Source of the DNA: Prescottella equi | Lineage (GTDB): Bacteria; Actinomycetota; Actinomycetes; Mycobacteriales; Mycobacteriaceae | Direction: 5' to 3' | Assembly (NCBI RefSeq): GCF_002094305.1 | Contig: NZ_LWTX01000011.1 | Location: 91,265-155,264, forward strand | DNA length: 64,000 bases | In this document: positions 55,248-63,913 of the stretch, in pieces | Layout of the letters: every line of letters begins with the position of its first letter | Numbering within the stretch: the first letter of the stretch is position 1 | Program-made: the position numbers and the translations under genes | The notes under the pieces: generated by a model | What the model was told of the DNA's origin: nothing | What the model saw: only the letters and a program-made list of their open reading frames with translations | Databases searched by the model: none

Positions 55248-56504
55248 GTGGGAACCAGCACTCGAATCAACCTGCGTGGACGCCTCGCCATGCGCGCCGC
55301 CGCCGCTGCGGCCTGGGCGTCGCAGAAGGCCGGACGCGGCAAGGGGTCGATGATCGGTGGCCTCATCGCGCTGAAGATCGATCCGACGCTCATGCAGCAG
55401 CTCGGTCGCGGACGGCGCAGCGTGGTCATCACCGGCACCAACGGCAAGTCCACCACGACCCGGATGACGGCCGCCGCGCTGGCGACGCTCGACGAGGTCG
55501 CCACCCAGGCGGACGGCGCCAACATGGACGCGGGCATCGTCGCTGCGCTCACCGCCCGCCCGGACGCGCCGCTGGCGGCGCTCGAGGTCGACGAGCTGCA
55601 CGTACCGCACGTGTCCGACGCCGTGAACCCCGAGGTCGTGGTCCTGCTGAACCTCAGCCGCGACCAGCTCGACCGGGTCGGTGAGATCAACATGATCGAG
55701 CGCGCGCTGCGCGCCGGACTCCAGAGGCACCCCGACGCCGTCGTGGTCGCGAACTGCGACGACGTTCTCGTCACCTCCGTCGCGTACGACTGCAAGAACG
55801 TCGTGTGGGTCGCCGCCGGCGGGGGGTGGGCCAACGACTCGGTGAGCTGCCCACGCACCGGCGAACCGATCGTGTGGGACGGGCCGCACTGGCGCAGTAC
55901 CGGGTCCGACTTCGCGCGCCCCACGCCGGACTGGTGGCTCGACGACGACAATCTGTACGGCCCGGACGGGCTCGTGATCCCGATGAAGCTGACACTGCCC
56001 GGCAAGGCGAACCGCGGCAACGCGGCACAGGCCGTGGCGGCGGCGGTCGCGATGGGGGCGAGAGCCGAGGACGCGGTCGCCGCCGCATCGATCGTCGACG
56101 AGGTCGCCGGCCGGTACAGCACCGTCCAGGTGGGCGCGCACTCCGTGCACATGCTGCTCGCGAAGAACCCGGCCGGCTGGCAGGAAGCGTTGTCGATGAT
56201 CGACCACAGCGTCGACGGCCTCGTCATCGCCGTCAACGGCCAGGTCCCCGACGGCGAGGACCTGTCCTGGCTGTGGGACGTGCGTTTCGAGCACTTCGAG
56301 GGCGTCAAGGTGGTCGCCGCGGGCGAACGCGGCACCGACCTCGCGGTCCGGCTCACCTACGCGGGCGTGGAGCACACGCTCGAGCACGACCCGATGCGTG
56401 CGATCGCGTCGTGCCCGCCCGGACGGGTCGAGGTGCTGGCGAACTACACGGCGTTCCGTGACCTCAACACCGCGATCGCGAAGGAGAACAGCCGCGATGT
56501 CTGA
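55248..56504 (+). CDS. murT: lipid II isoglutaminyl synthase subunit MurT
   Basis: A 418-aa Mur-ligase-like subunit that, with GatD, amidates the D-glutamate of lipid II to isoglutamine, a required step in cross-linking of actinobacterial peptidoglycan. The ATP loop is VITGTNGKSTTTR near 61-73 and the second metal/ATP motif is LEVDELHVPHVSDAVNPEVVVLLNLSRDQLDR near 110-145. Where firmicute MurT has a four-Cys zinc ribbon, this protein has only one Cys pattern, SCPRTGEPIVW, so the ribbon is degenerate. GTG 55248 lacks a ribosome site. It overlaps gatD by 8 bp. The pair corresponds to Rv3712 and Rv3713 in M. tuberculosis. Confidence 0.95.
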   Translation: MGTSTRINLRGRLAMRAAAAAAWASQKAGRGKGSMIGGLIALKIDPTLMQQLGRGRRSVVITGTNGKSTTTRMTAAALATLDEVATQADGANMDAGIVAALTARPDAPLAALEVDELHVPHVSDAVNPEVVVLLNLSRDQLDRVGEINMIERALRAGLQRHPDAVVVANCDDVLVTSVAYDCKNVVWVAAGGGWANDSVSCPRTGEPIVWDGPHWRSTGSDFARPTPDWWLDDDNLYGPDGLVIPMKLTLPGKANRGNAAQAVAAAVAMGARAEDAVAAASIVDEVAGRYSTVQVGAHSVHMLLAKNPAGWQEALSMIDHSVDGLVIAVNGQVPDGEDLSWLWDVRFEHFEGVKVVAAGERGTDLAVRLTYAGVEHTLEHDPMRAIASCPPGRVEVLANYTAFRDLNTAIAKENSRDV

Positions 56505-57210
56505 GTCGACGGTCCGCATCGGCCTGGTCCTGCCCGACGTCATGGGCACCTACGGCGACGGCGGAAACGCCCTCATCCTGCGTCAGCGCCTGCGCATGCG
56601 CGGCTACGACGCCGAGGTCGTCGAGATCACGCTCGGCGATCCCGTCCCCGAGTCGCTCGACGTCTACACCCTCGGTGGCGCCGAGGACTCGGCGCAGCGC
56701 CTCGCGACGCGGCACCTCACCACCTACCCGGGCCTGCAGAAGGCCGCCGAACGCGGCGCCCCTGTGCTTGCGATCTGCGCGGCCATCCAGGTTCTCGGGC
56801 ACTGGTACGAGACGTCGTCGGGCGAGCGGGTCGAGGGCGTGTCGATGCTCGACGCCACCACGTCCCCGCAGGCGACGCGCTCGATCGGCGAGGTCGTCAC
56901 GACACCGCTGATAGACGGCCTCACCGCACCACTGTCCGGGTTCGAGAACCACAGAGGGGGAACGACACTCGGCCCCGACGCCAAGCCGGTGGGGCGGGTG
57001 ACCCGCGGTGTCGGCAACGGCGTCGGCGACGGACTCGAGGGTGTCACGCAGGGCTCGGTGATCGGCACGTACATGCACGGACCGGTGCTCGCCCGGAACC
57101 CGGAACTGGCCGACCTGCTACTGAAGCGCGCCCTGGGTGTGGACGAACTCGCGCCGCTCGAGCTGCCCGAAGTGGATCTGCTGCGCCGCGAGCGGTTGCG
57201 GGTGCGCTGA
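56497..57210 (+). CDS. gatD: lipid II isoglutaminyl synthase glutaminase subunit GatD
   Basis: A 237-aa glutamine amidotransferase of the CobB/CobQ type that supplies ammonia to MurT. The nucleophile is Cys94 in VLAICAAIQVLGHWY and the catalytic histidine is His194 in GTYMHGPVL. The conserved PDVMGTYGDGGNALILRQRL forms the binding interface. ATG 56497 overlaps the end of murT by 8 bp, which fits an equal-stoichiometry complex made together. It is the last gene of the pair; 18 bases then lead to the convergent LacI gene. Confidence 0.95.
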   Translation: MSESTVRIGLVLPDVMGTYGDGGNALILRQRLRMRGYDAEVVEITLGDPVPESLDVYTLGGAEDSAQRLATRHLTTYPGLQKAAERGAPVLAICAAIQVLGHWYETSSGERVEGVSMLDATTSPQATRSIGEVVTTPLIDGLTAPLSGFENHRGGTTLGPDAKPVGRVTRGVGNGVGDGLEGVTQGSVIGTYMHGPVLARNPELADLLLKRALGVDELAPLELPEVDLLRRERLRVR

Positions 57211-57228
57211 GTCGGAACCGTCTCCGCC

Positions 57229-58254
57229 TCACAGGGTGAAGTCACTGGAGGCGCGCGGAACGAGTTCGGGCGCAAGTCTTTCCGAGTCCACCTCGGTTCC
57301 TCCGAGGATGGACACCAGCATGCGCACACTCTCCCGCCCCATCGCGTGCATCGGCGAGCGCACCGTGGTGAGCGCGACCGTCATCTCCGCGGCGAGGGGC
57401 ACGTCGTTGTACCCGATCACCGCGACGTCGCGGCCCACCTCCCTGCCGGCGTCGCGCAGCGCCCCGTAGGCACCGATCGCCGCGAAGTCGTTGGTGGCGA
57501 AGATCGCGGTGAGGTCGGGCGATCGTTCGAGGAGCGCGGTCGCCCCCTGACGACCACCGGCCGCGTCGAACCCGGTGTAGACGATGTCGTCGGCAGGGAC
57601 GGCGTGACCCGCACGGGCGAACGCATCCACGAACCCACTGGTGCGGTCCACCGTGGTACTCGCGAACGGCAGACCCGCGATCACCCCCACCCGACGGTGC
57701 CCGCGGGCGAGCAGGTGCTCCGCGGCCAGGGCTCCCCCCGCGCAGTCGTCACACGTCACGGACGGGTGGCCCCCCGCACGCCGGGACACCAGGACGAACG
57801 GTGTCCCGCGTTCGGCGACACCGTCGAGGAAACGGTGATCGAGATGGGCGTCACCGAAGATGAGCCCGTCGACATTTCTGGCAAGCAGCATCTCCGTTCG
57901 CGTCGACTGGTTCTCCGGATTGTCCAGGGAGTTCGTGACGAACGTCGACAGACCGGACTCCTCGGCAGCCTCCTCGATCCCCTCGTAGATCGTGGCAAGC
58001 ACGTAGTCGGACAACCGGGGAACGAGGACGCCGATGAGGTTCGTGCGGTTCGTCCGCAGGCTCGCGGCGTGCAGGTTCGGACGGTAGCCGAGGCTGTCGG
58101 CGAGTGTCCGGATGCGTTCGGCGGTTGCCGCCGACGCGGTGCGCGTGCCGGGCGCCGACGTTCCGTTGAGGACACGCGAGACGGTCGACACGTGCACGCC
58201 GAGCTCGTCGGCAATGAGCCGCAACGTAGCCCGCGGCTTCTTCGGGTTCCCCAC
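57229..58254 (-). CDS. LacI-family transcriptional repressor
   Basis: A 341-aa LacI-type repressor, divergent from the asparaginase operon. An N-terminal helix-turn-helix (TLRLIADELGVHVSTVSRVLNGTS near 8-31) and the hinge GYRPNLHAASLRTNRTNLIGVLVPR are typical. The periplasmic-binding-like core ends ALTTVRSPMHAMGRESVRMLVSILGG. A pocket motif such as IFGDAHLDHRFL may select the inducer. The GTG at 58254 follows GAAGGA by nine bases. It almost surely binds the palindromes at 58341-58369 and controls the operon beginning at 58388. The natural inducer is unknown. Confidence 0.92.
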   Translation of the reverse strand: MGNPKKPRATLRLIADELGVHVSTVSRVLNGTSAPGTRTASAATAERIRTLADSLGYRPNLHAASLRTNRTNLIGVLVPRLSDYVLATIYEGIEEAAEESGLSTFVTNSLDNPENQSTRTEMLLARNVDGLIFGDAHLDHRFLDGVAERGTPFVLVSRRAGGHPSVTCDDCAGGALAAEHLLARGHRRVGVIAGLPFASTTVDRTSGFVDAFARAGHAVPADDIVYTGFDAAGGRQGATALLERSPDLTAIFATNDFAAIGAYGALRDAGREVGRDVAVIGYNDVPLAAEMTVALTTVRSPMHAMGRESVRMLVSILGGTEVDSERLAPELVPRASSDFTL

Positions 58255-58308
58255 GACAGTCGATCCTTCCACGCCATGTAAACGCTGTGAAACGTAGCCC
58301 GCTCCCTC

Positions 58309-58338
58309 TTGACACGTGGCCGCGGTCACCATTCTAAT
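58309..58338 (+). promoter_or_regulatory. near-consensus promoter of the asparaginase operon
   Basis: TTGACA at 58309-58314 is a perfect -35 box. An 18-bp spacer leads to TCTAAT at 58333-58338, one base from TATAAT. The start of transcription would fall near 58345, inside the operator. Confidence 0.75.
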
Positions 58339-58340
58339 GA

Positions 58341-58369
58341 GCGCAAACGTTTGGCCCAAACGTTTGCGC
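58341..58369. promoter_or_regulatory. LacI-type double operator
   Basis: A 14-bp inverted repeat around one central base: left arm GCGCAAACGTTTGG at 58341-58354, right arm CCAAACGTTTGCGC at 58356-58369. It contains two copies of the 10-bp palindrome CAAACGTTTG (58344-58353 and 58357-58366), with centres 13 bp apart, which fits two LacI dimers or one tetramer. Confidence 0.85.
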
Positions 58370-58387
58370 AATCTCTGAAGGGACGTC

Positions 58388-59398
58388 ATGAGCAAGGTTG
58401 TCGTGCTCGCCACCGGCGGGACCATCGCCTCCCGCAACGATTCGTCGGGAAATGCCGTCGCGGCTGACGACGTCTCCTCGCTGCTCGCGTCCGTCGCACC
58501 CAGCGGCATCCGTGTCGAAGGCCGCGACGTCCTCACCACCGGCAGCTACCTGCTCACGCCGGACGACCAGTTGACGATCCTCCGCGCGATCGCCGATGCC
58601 TCGAGCGATCCGGACGTGAGCGGCGTCGTCGTCACCCACGGAACCGACACCATGGAGGAGACTGCGTACCTGTGCGATCTCCACCAGGCGGGCGATCGGC
58701 CTGTCGTGTTCACCGGCGCGCAATTGGCCGCCGATTCCGAGGTGTGGGACGGCGCCCGGAATCTGAGCGATGCCGTGGCGGTCGCTGCGGCTCCCACCGC
58801 GCGCGGGATCGGCACCGTCATCGTCTTCCACGGTCGGATCCTGCCCGCGGCCGGAACTCGCAAGTGCCACACCACCGCGCTCGATGCCTTCGACAACGGA
58901 GCGGGCGGAGTCCTCGGTCACGTGCGCGACGGAGTGGTCGCGATCGACCACCGTCCGGAACGGCCGCAGCCACTGCCGCTGCCCGACGCCCTCCCCCGGG
59001 TCGACATCGTCGCGGTGCACCCCGGGGCGGACCGCACTCTCCTCGATGCCGCCGTCGAGGCCGGCGCCCGTGGAATGGTCATCGTCGGCACCGGCGTCGG
59101 CAATGCGAATCCGAGCTTCGTTGCCGCCGCGCAGGATTGCATCGCGGCCGGGATCCCCGTGATCGTCGGCACCCGGGTGCCGAACGGCGACATCGTCGCC
59201 CGGTACGGCAACGGCGGCGGGGCCGACCTCGCCGATAGGGGCGTGCTTCCGGCCGGGCTGCTTCGCCCGGCCCAGGCTCGCATCCTGCTGGCGTCTGCCC
59301 TGGCCGTCGCTCCCGTATCCGAGATCGCGAATATCGTTCGCTCCCACACACATCCAACCGTGGCCACCCCGGCCACGTCGCATTCGTCCCACCGATGA
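58388..59398 (+). CDS. L-asparaginase/amidase family protein
   Basis: A 336-aa amidohydrolase of the bacterial asparaginase II fold. Both catalytic threonine regions are visible: TGGTIAS with Thr12, and HGTDTMEET near 87, with the [15 protein letters not shown] loop near 237. The family removes amides from asparagine, glutamine or related half-amides; substrate specificity is not readable. It starts 18 bases after the operator and overlaps the next gene's upstream ATG by 4 bp. No signal peptide, so it acts in the cytoplasm. In this operon it may cleave the half-amide made by the next hydrolase rather than asparagine (inference). Confidence 0.9.
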   Translation: MSKVVVLATGGTIASRNDSSGNAVAADDVSSLLASVAPSGIRVEGRDVLTTGSYLLTPDDQLTILRAIADASSDPDVSGVVVTHGTDTMEETAYLCDLHQAGDRPVVFTGAQLAADSEVWDGARNLSDAVAVAAAPTARGIGTVIVFHGRILPAAGTRKCHTTALDAFDNGAGGVLGHVRDGVVAIDHRPERPQPLPLPDALPRVDIVAVHPGADRTLLDAAVEAGARGMVIVGTGVGNANPSFVAAAQDCIAAGIPVIVGTRVPNGDIVARYGNGGGADLADRGVLPAGLLRPAQARILLASALAVAPVSEIANIVRSHTHPTVATPATSHSSHR

Positions 59399-59409
59399 AA
59401 GAGGTACGC

Positions 59410-60291
59410 ATGTCCAAGAAGATCTACGTCAACTTCGGTGTCGACGTCGATGCCGTCGCCGGCTGGCTCGGGTCGTACGGAGGCGAGGACTCGCCCGGCG
59501 ACATCTCCCGCGGCCTCTTCGCGGGAGAGGTCGGCGTTCCGCGGCTGGTCAAGCTGTTCGAGAAGTACGGCATCACGACGTCCTGGTTCGTGCCCGGCCA
59601 CTCGATCGAGACGTTCCCGCGCGAGATCGAGCAGGTAGTCGCGGCCGGCCACGAGATCGGCATCCACGGCTACAGCCACGAGAACCCGATCGCGATGACG
59701 CGTGAGCAGGAGACCGCGGTCCTCGACCGCTGCATCGAGCTGATCGAGTCCTTCACGGGTCGCAAGCCCACCGGTTACACGGCACCGTGGTGGGAGTTCT
59801 CCAAGGTCACCAACGAACTGCTCGTCGAGCGCGGCATCAAGTACGACCACTCGCTCATGCACAACGACTTCACGCCCTACTACGTCCGTGTCGGCGACTC
59901 CTGGACCAAGATCGACTACAGCCAGCCGGCCGAGACCTGGATGAAGCCGCTCGAGCGTGGCGCGGAGACCGACCTGGTCGAGATTCCCGCGAACTGGTTG
60001 CTCGACGATCTGCCGCCGCAGATGTTCATCAAGTCCAGCCCCAACAGCCACGGTTTCGTCAGCCCGCGGCATCTCGAGGAGATGTGGCGCGACCAGTTCG
60101 ACTGGGTCTACCGCGAGATGGACTACGCGATCTTCCCGATCACCATCCATCCCGACGTGTCCGGCCGTCCGCAGTCCCTGCTCATGCTCGAGCGCCTCAT
60201 CGAGCACATCAACAAGCACGACGGGGTCGAGTGGGTCACGTTCGACCAGATGGCCGACGACTTCAAGGAACGGTTCCCGCGCTGGAACTGA
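59410..60291 (+). CDS. polysaccharide-deacetylase-fold hydrolase (imidase / PuuE-like)
   Basis: A 293-aa metal-dependent hydrolase of the NodB-like family. The metal site is formed by Asp14 (FGVDVD), His86 and His90 (HGYSHEN). A conserved TAPWWEFSK loop near 118 and the [14 protein letters not shown] loop near 235 shape the pocket. Length and motif set match cyclic-imide hydrolases and allantoinase (PuuE)-type enzymes rather than peptidoglycan deacetylases, since there is no signal peptide or membrane anchor. The ATG at 59410 has AAAGAGG five bases upstream; ATG 59395 (overlap ATGA) is an alternative. It probably opens a cyclic imide to a half-amide, which the adjacent asparaginase could hydrolyse. 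Confidence 0.85.
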   Translation: MSKKIYVNFGVDVDAVAGWLGSYGGEDSPGDISRGLFAGEVGVPRLVKLFEKYGITTSWFVPGHSIETFPREIEQVVAAGHEIGIHGYSHENPIAMTREQETAVLDRCIELIESFTGRKPTGYTAPWWEFSKVTNELLVERGIKYDHSLMHNDFTPYYVRVGDSWTKIDYSQPAETWMKPLERGAETDLVEIPANWLLDDLPPQMFIKSSPNSHGFVSPRHLEEMWRDQFDWVYREMDYAIFPITIHPDVSGRPQSLLMLERLIEHINKHDGVEWVTFDQMADDFKERFPRWN

Positions 60292-60309
60292 CCTCTCCAG
60301 CGCACGAAA

Positions 60310-60342
60310 ACGGTGGGAGCGCAAGGCCCGCGCTCCCACCGT
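60310..60342 (+). terminator. hairpin inside the operon
   Basis: ACGGTGGGAGCGC (60310-60322) pairs perfectly with GCGCTCCCACCGT (60330-60342), loop AAGGCCC. It lies 18 bases after the hydrolase stop and 41 bases before the MFS gene. It may partly terminate or stabilise the upstream message. Confidence 0.75.
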
Positions 60343-60383
60343 CGCCCCAGCCTCCGACATCATCAGTCCCGGGAAGGACACCT

Positions 60384-61739
60384 ATGAGCCAGACGGCCGA
60401 GGAACATCCACTATCGCAAACTTCCGCGCAACCGACCAAGCAACTCCCGCGCTTCAGCATTCGGGAGACCCGCAAGTCCACGATCATCGCCTTCCTGGCC
60501 TGGACGGTCGCTGTCTACGACTTCATCCTCTTCGGCACGCTCCTGCCCCGCGTGAAGGAAGACTTCGGATGGAGTAGCTCACATGCACTGCTCATCTCCA
60601 CCTTCGTGAGCATCGGCACCGCTGTCGTCGTGCTCGGCGTCGGCCCGGTGGTCGACCGACTCGGTCGGCGCAAGGGCATGATGATCACCGTCGGTGGTAC
60701 CGCGCTCTCGTCCGCAGCGACTGCTGCGTCCGGCGGCGCTCTCAGCCTCGTCGCCGCCAAGTCCGTCGGCGGCATGGGGTTGTCCGAACAGGCCGTCAAC
60801 GCAACGTATCTCAACGAGATCTACGCGGTCTCCGAAAGCGACGCTGTTCGCAAACACCGCGGCTTCCTCTACTCGTTCGTGCAGACCGGGTGGCCTCTCG
60901 GCGCCTTGCTCGCCGCCGGGTTCGTCGCACTCATGGGTTCGATCGTCGGACCGGACAACTGGCGCCTGGTGTTCCTGGTCGCGACGCTGCCCGCACTGGT
61001 CATCGCCTTCGTCTGTGCGCGGCTGAAGGAATCTCCCCAGTTCGACCTGCAGGACCGCATCCGCCGCCTGCGCAAGGCGGGCAAGGTCGAGGAAGCACGA
61101 ACCCTTGCCGCCGAGTACGGCATCGAGCATTCCGACGCCACCCCCCTCAAACGAATTTTCCAGGGCGCGAACCGACGGAACACGATCGTCCTGTCGCTGG
61201 CCTGGATGGTGAACTGGTTCGGCATCCAGACGTTCAGCGTCCTCGGCACCACCGTCCTCGAGGACGGCAAGGGGTTCTCGGGCAACTTCACCCTGCTACT
61301 GGTCGTGTTCGCCAACATCGTCGGCATCTTCGGCTACCTGTTCCACGGCTGGATAGGCGACCGGTTCGGCCGGCGCAACGCAATCGTCGGCGGGTGGATG
61401 ATGGGCGGAATTCTGTTCTCGCTCATGCTCCTCGGGCCGTCGTCGGCGGCCTTCGTGCTCCCGACCTACATGTTCGGACTCTTCTTCCTCCTCGGCCCGT
61501 ACTCGGCGATGAACTTCTTCATGGCCGAGTGCTACACGACGGATTGTCGCGCGACCGGTGCCACCTTCATCGGTGCGATGAGCCAGCCGGGCGCGGTGAT
61601 CGGCGGCTTCCTCCTGACCGCGATGGTCTCCGCCAGTATCAGCTTCGGGACCGCCGCCTTCTGGGTCGGCGCCGTGGGCACCTTCGCCTCCGGTCTGGTC
61701 ATGCTGCTCGCCAAGAAGGTCGCGGTCACGTCCGGGTGA
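60384..61739 (+). CDS. MFS transporter
   Basis: A 451-aa major-facilitator permease with twelve helices. The first helix is IIAFLAWTVAVYDFILFGTLLP; the signature DRLGRRKG near 93 and the second copy GDRFGRRNAIVGG near 325 match the family's loop 2-3 and 8-9 motifs. The N-terminal tail (about 30 residues, Gln/Thr-rich) is cytoplasmic. ATG 60384 has GGGAAGGA. Sequence pattern is of the aromatic acid/sugar-acid-proton symporter group (recognition by pattern only). It fits uptake of the operon's substrate. The hairpin upstream may lower its expression relative to the enzymes. Confidence 0.92.
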   Translation: MSQTAEEHPLSQTSAQPTKQLPRFSIRETRKSTIIAFLAWTVAVYDFILFGTLLPRVKEDFGWSSSHALLISTFVSIGTAVVVLGVGPVVDRLGRRKGMMITVGGTALSSAATAASGGALSLVAAKSVGGMGLSEQAVNATYLNEIYAVSESDAVRKHRGFLYSFVQTGWPLGALLAAGFVALMGSIVGPDNWRLVFLVATLPALVIAFVCARLKESPQFDLQDRIRRLRKAGKVEEARTLAAEYGIEHSDATPLKRIFQGANRRNTIVLSLAWMVNWFGIQTFSVLGTTVLEDGKGFSGNFTLLLVVFANIVGIFGYLFHGWIGDRFGRRNAIVGGWMMGGILFSLMLLGPSSAAFVLPTYMFGLFFLLGPYSAMNFFMAECYTTDCRATGATFIGAMSQPGAVIGGFLLTAMVSASISFGTAAFWVGAVGTFASGLVMLLAKKVAVTSG

Positions 61740-61776
61740 CGCACCGACCGACTCTCGAAAGACAGGATCACGACAG

Positions 61777-62559
61777 ATGAACAACCCTTACGAGCACATG
61801 CGCGGCAAGGTCGCGATAGTGTCCGGTGCTGCCAGCGGTATCGGCCTCGAGGCCGCAGTGGCCCTGGCCGAGGTCGGAACCCGGGTCGTGATCGGCACGT
61901 TCCCCGGAGATCCGCACGATCCGGCCGAGACCCTGCGCCGCGTGCAGGAGACAGGCGGCACAGGTGTCGTCCACGAGGTCGACGTCCGGTCGACCGGTGA
62001 AGTGGACGCGTTCGCCGAGCGAGCGCTGGTCGAGTGGGGACGCCTCGACTTCGCGGTCGCGAATGCCGGTGTCCTCCGCAAGCATTCGATCGCAGAACTC
62101 GACGATGCCGCCTGGGACGACATGCTCCAGGTCGACCTGACCGGCGTGATGCGGACGCTTCGCGCCGCAGCGACCCGTATGACCGGCCCGGGCGCGATGG
62201 TGTCGATCTCGTCGATCGCAGGCGGCGTCTACGGATGGGGCGATCACGCTCACTACTCGGCGGCGAAGGCGGGCGTTCTCGGACTCAGTCGCGCGTTGGC
62301 GGTCGAACTCGCCCCGCGGGGGATCCGCTCCAACGCAATCGTTCCGGGACTCATCGAGACGCCACAGTCGTCGGATCCGGTGAACTCTCTCGGCCCCGAC
62401 GGACTCGTCGCCGCGGGCGCGAAGATCCCGTGGGGACGTGTCGGCAGGCCCGACGAGATCGCGACCGTCGTCCGCTTCCTTCTGAGCGACGAATCCCGCT
62501 ACCTCACCGGACAATCGCTCGTCGTGGACGGCGGGCTCACCACCAAGATGCAGGACTAG
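61777..62559 (+). CDS. short-chain dehydrogenase/reductase
   Basis: A 260-aa SDR. The cofactor loop is SGAASGIG near 16-23, the NAG motif is VANAGVL, the catalytic Ser is in VSISSIAGGVYG and the Tyr-Lys pair in YSAAK near 165. C-terminal LTGQSLVVDGGLTTK is typical. ATG 61777 follows AGGA by ten bases. It is the fourth gene of the operon and is followed by a second, different SDR. Two dehydrogenases in one pathway suggest oxidation or epimerisation of a hydroxyl group on the substrate or its hydrolysed product. Confidence 0.93.
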   Translation: MNNPYEHMRGKVAIVSGAASGIGLEAAVALAEVGTRVVIGTFPGDPHDPAETLRRVQETGGTGVVHEVDVRSTGEVDAFAERALVEWGRLDFAVANAGVLRKHSIAELDDAAWDDMLQVDLTGVMRTLRAAATRMTGPGAMVSISSIAGGVYGWGDHAHYSAAKAGVLGLSRALAVELAPRGIRSNAIVPGLIETPQSSDPVNSLGPDGLVAAGAKIPWGRVGRPDEIATVVRFLLSDESRYLTGQSLVVDGGLTTKMQD

Positions 62560-62567
62560 GAGCGACC

Positions 62568-63305
62568 ATGGGAGTTCTCGAGGGCCGACGCGCGCTGGTC
62601 ACCGGCGGCGCCAGTGGAATCGGACGCGCGATAGCGGAGTCGTACGTCGATGCCGGCGCCCGCGTGGTGATCGCCGACAGGGATCTCACAGCCGCCGAGG
62701 ACGCGGCTCGCGCGATGGCGGCCGACGGTGCCGTCGCAGTCGACGTCGCCGACGAGGAGTCGGTGGAAAACGCATACGCCGCCGCCGTGGGTGCCATCGG
62801 TGCGGTCGACGTTCTCGTCAACTCGGCAGGAATCCTGGAGGAGTCGCTGCTGAGCGAGATGTCTCTCGACATGTGGCGCAGGACCCTGGACGTGGATCTG
62901 ACGGGGATCTTCCTGATGTGCCGCGCCGCCGTCCCCGCGATGATCGCCGCCCGGAGCGGACGGATCGTCAACATCGCCTCGCAGCTGGGCATCAAGGGCG
63001 GCGTCGGCCTCACCCACTATGCGGCCGCGAAGGCGGGTGCGATCGCACTGACGAAGTCGCTGGCGCTCGAAGTGTCCCGACACAATGTGCTCGTGAACGC
63101 GATCGCGCCGGGGCCGATCGAAACTCCACTCGTCGACGGAATCACCGACGAGTGGAAACAGGCCAAGCGACGAGAACTTCCGCTCGGTCGTTTCGGGCTG
63201 CCTTCCGAGGTCGCGCCGACGGCGGTCCTGCTGGCGTCGGATCCCGGCGGAAACCTCTACGTAGGGCAGACCCTCGGCCCGAACAGCGGCGATGTGATGC
63301 CCTGA
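62568..63305 (+). CDS. short-chain dehydrogenase/reductase
   Basis: A 245-aa SDR of the 3-oxoacyl-reductase/glucose-dehydrogenase type. The loop TGGASGIG near 12-19, LVNSAGIL near 82, the catalytic Ser in NIASQLG and Tyr-Lys in YAAAK near 150 are complete. The ending is unusual: VGQTLGPNSGDVMP rather than the usual DGG. ATG 62568 follows AGGAGC. It is eight bases after the first SDR and ends with a TGATG overlap with the unknown gene. It probably acts in the same pathway, and could work in the opposite oxidation direction to the first SDR. Confidence 0.92.
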   Translation: MGVLEGRRALVTGGASGIGRAIAESYVDAGARVVIADRDLTAAEDAARAMAADGAVAVDVADEESVENAYAAAVGAIGAVDVLVNSAGILEESLLSEMSLDMWRRTLDVDLTGIFLMCRAAVPAMIAARSGRIVNIASQLGIKGGVGLTHYAAAKAGAIALTKSLALEVSRHNVLVNAIAPGPIETPLVDGITDEWKQAKRRELPLGRFGLPSEVAPTAVLLASDPGGNLYVGQTLGPNSGDVMP

Positions 63306-63331
63306 TGTGCGGCGGGTGCCCTGGAGGGCGG

Positions 63332-63913
63332 GTGGACGACTGGCTCGGGCTGGTCGTCCGCACCCACCCCCAACGAGAGGCGGTGGCCCGGATGGTCGAC
63401 ACCCGGTCGGCACGGGTGCGGGCCACTGGGCACGGCTGGACGGTGTCGACCCCCACGGGCCGTACCGTCGTGGCTGATTCGCTGACCGCGATGTGGTCGG
63501 CCGTCGCGTCGTTCGCTGTCGCCGAGCCTGATTGGTCGGCGCTCTCGCTGCCGACCGGGTTCCCCGAACCCGCACCCCTGGCCGACCGCCGACGACCGGT
63601 CACTGTCGTCGCTCGCGATCTTGCGGATGCACGCCGACGTGTCGCCGATCATCTCGCTGCACCGCAACGTCATTCGGAGCGGGTGGTCGAGGTGGACTTC
63701 CCTGCCGCGGAGCCGGCCGTGGTGCACACGTTCGTGTCCACCACCGTTGCGGCGCTGACCCTGAGCGGTATGACAGCTTACGGACACGGCCGCGGTCGCA
63801 CACTGGAAGCCGTTGTCGAACAACGAGATCGGACCGTTCGATTGACCACCTGGGACGGCATCGGCCTCGGCCTGACCGTCGATTTTCGAGGAGAAGAACC
63901 ATCGAACCCGTGA
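63332..63913 (+). CDS. hypothetical protein, 193 aa
   Basis: I do not recognise the family. GTG 63332 with GGAGG is given; an ATG at 63305, overlapping the SDR stop as TGATG, is an alternative with a poor N-terminus (CGGCPGGR). The protein has an N-terminal WLGLVVRTHPQREAVARMV, then a beta-rich stretch RVRATGHGWTVSTPTGRTVVADSL, a Pro-rich segment near 75-90, an Arg-rich helix LADARRRVADHLA, and a C-terminal beta end VRLTTWDGIGLGLTVDF. The last codons overlap the next gene as GTGA. It may belong to the same transcript; the role is unknown. Confidence 0.6.
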   Translation: MDDWLGLVVRTHPQREAVARMVDTRSARVRATGHGWTVSTPTGRTVVADSLTAMWSAVASFAVAEPDWSALSLPTGFPEPAPLADRRRPVTVVARDLADARRRVADHLAAPQRHSERVVEVDFPAAEPAVVHTFVSTTVAALTLSGMTAYGHGRGRTLEAVVEQRDRTVRLTTWDGIGLGLTVDFRGEEPSNP

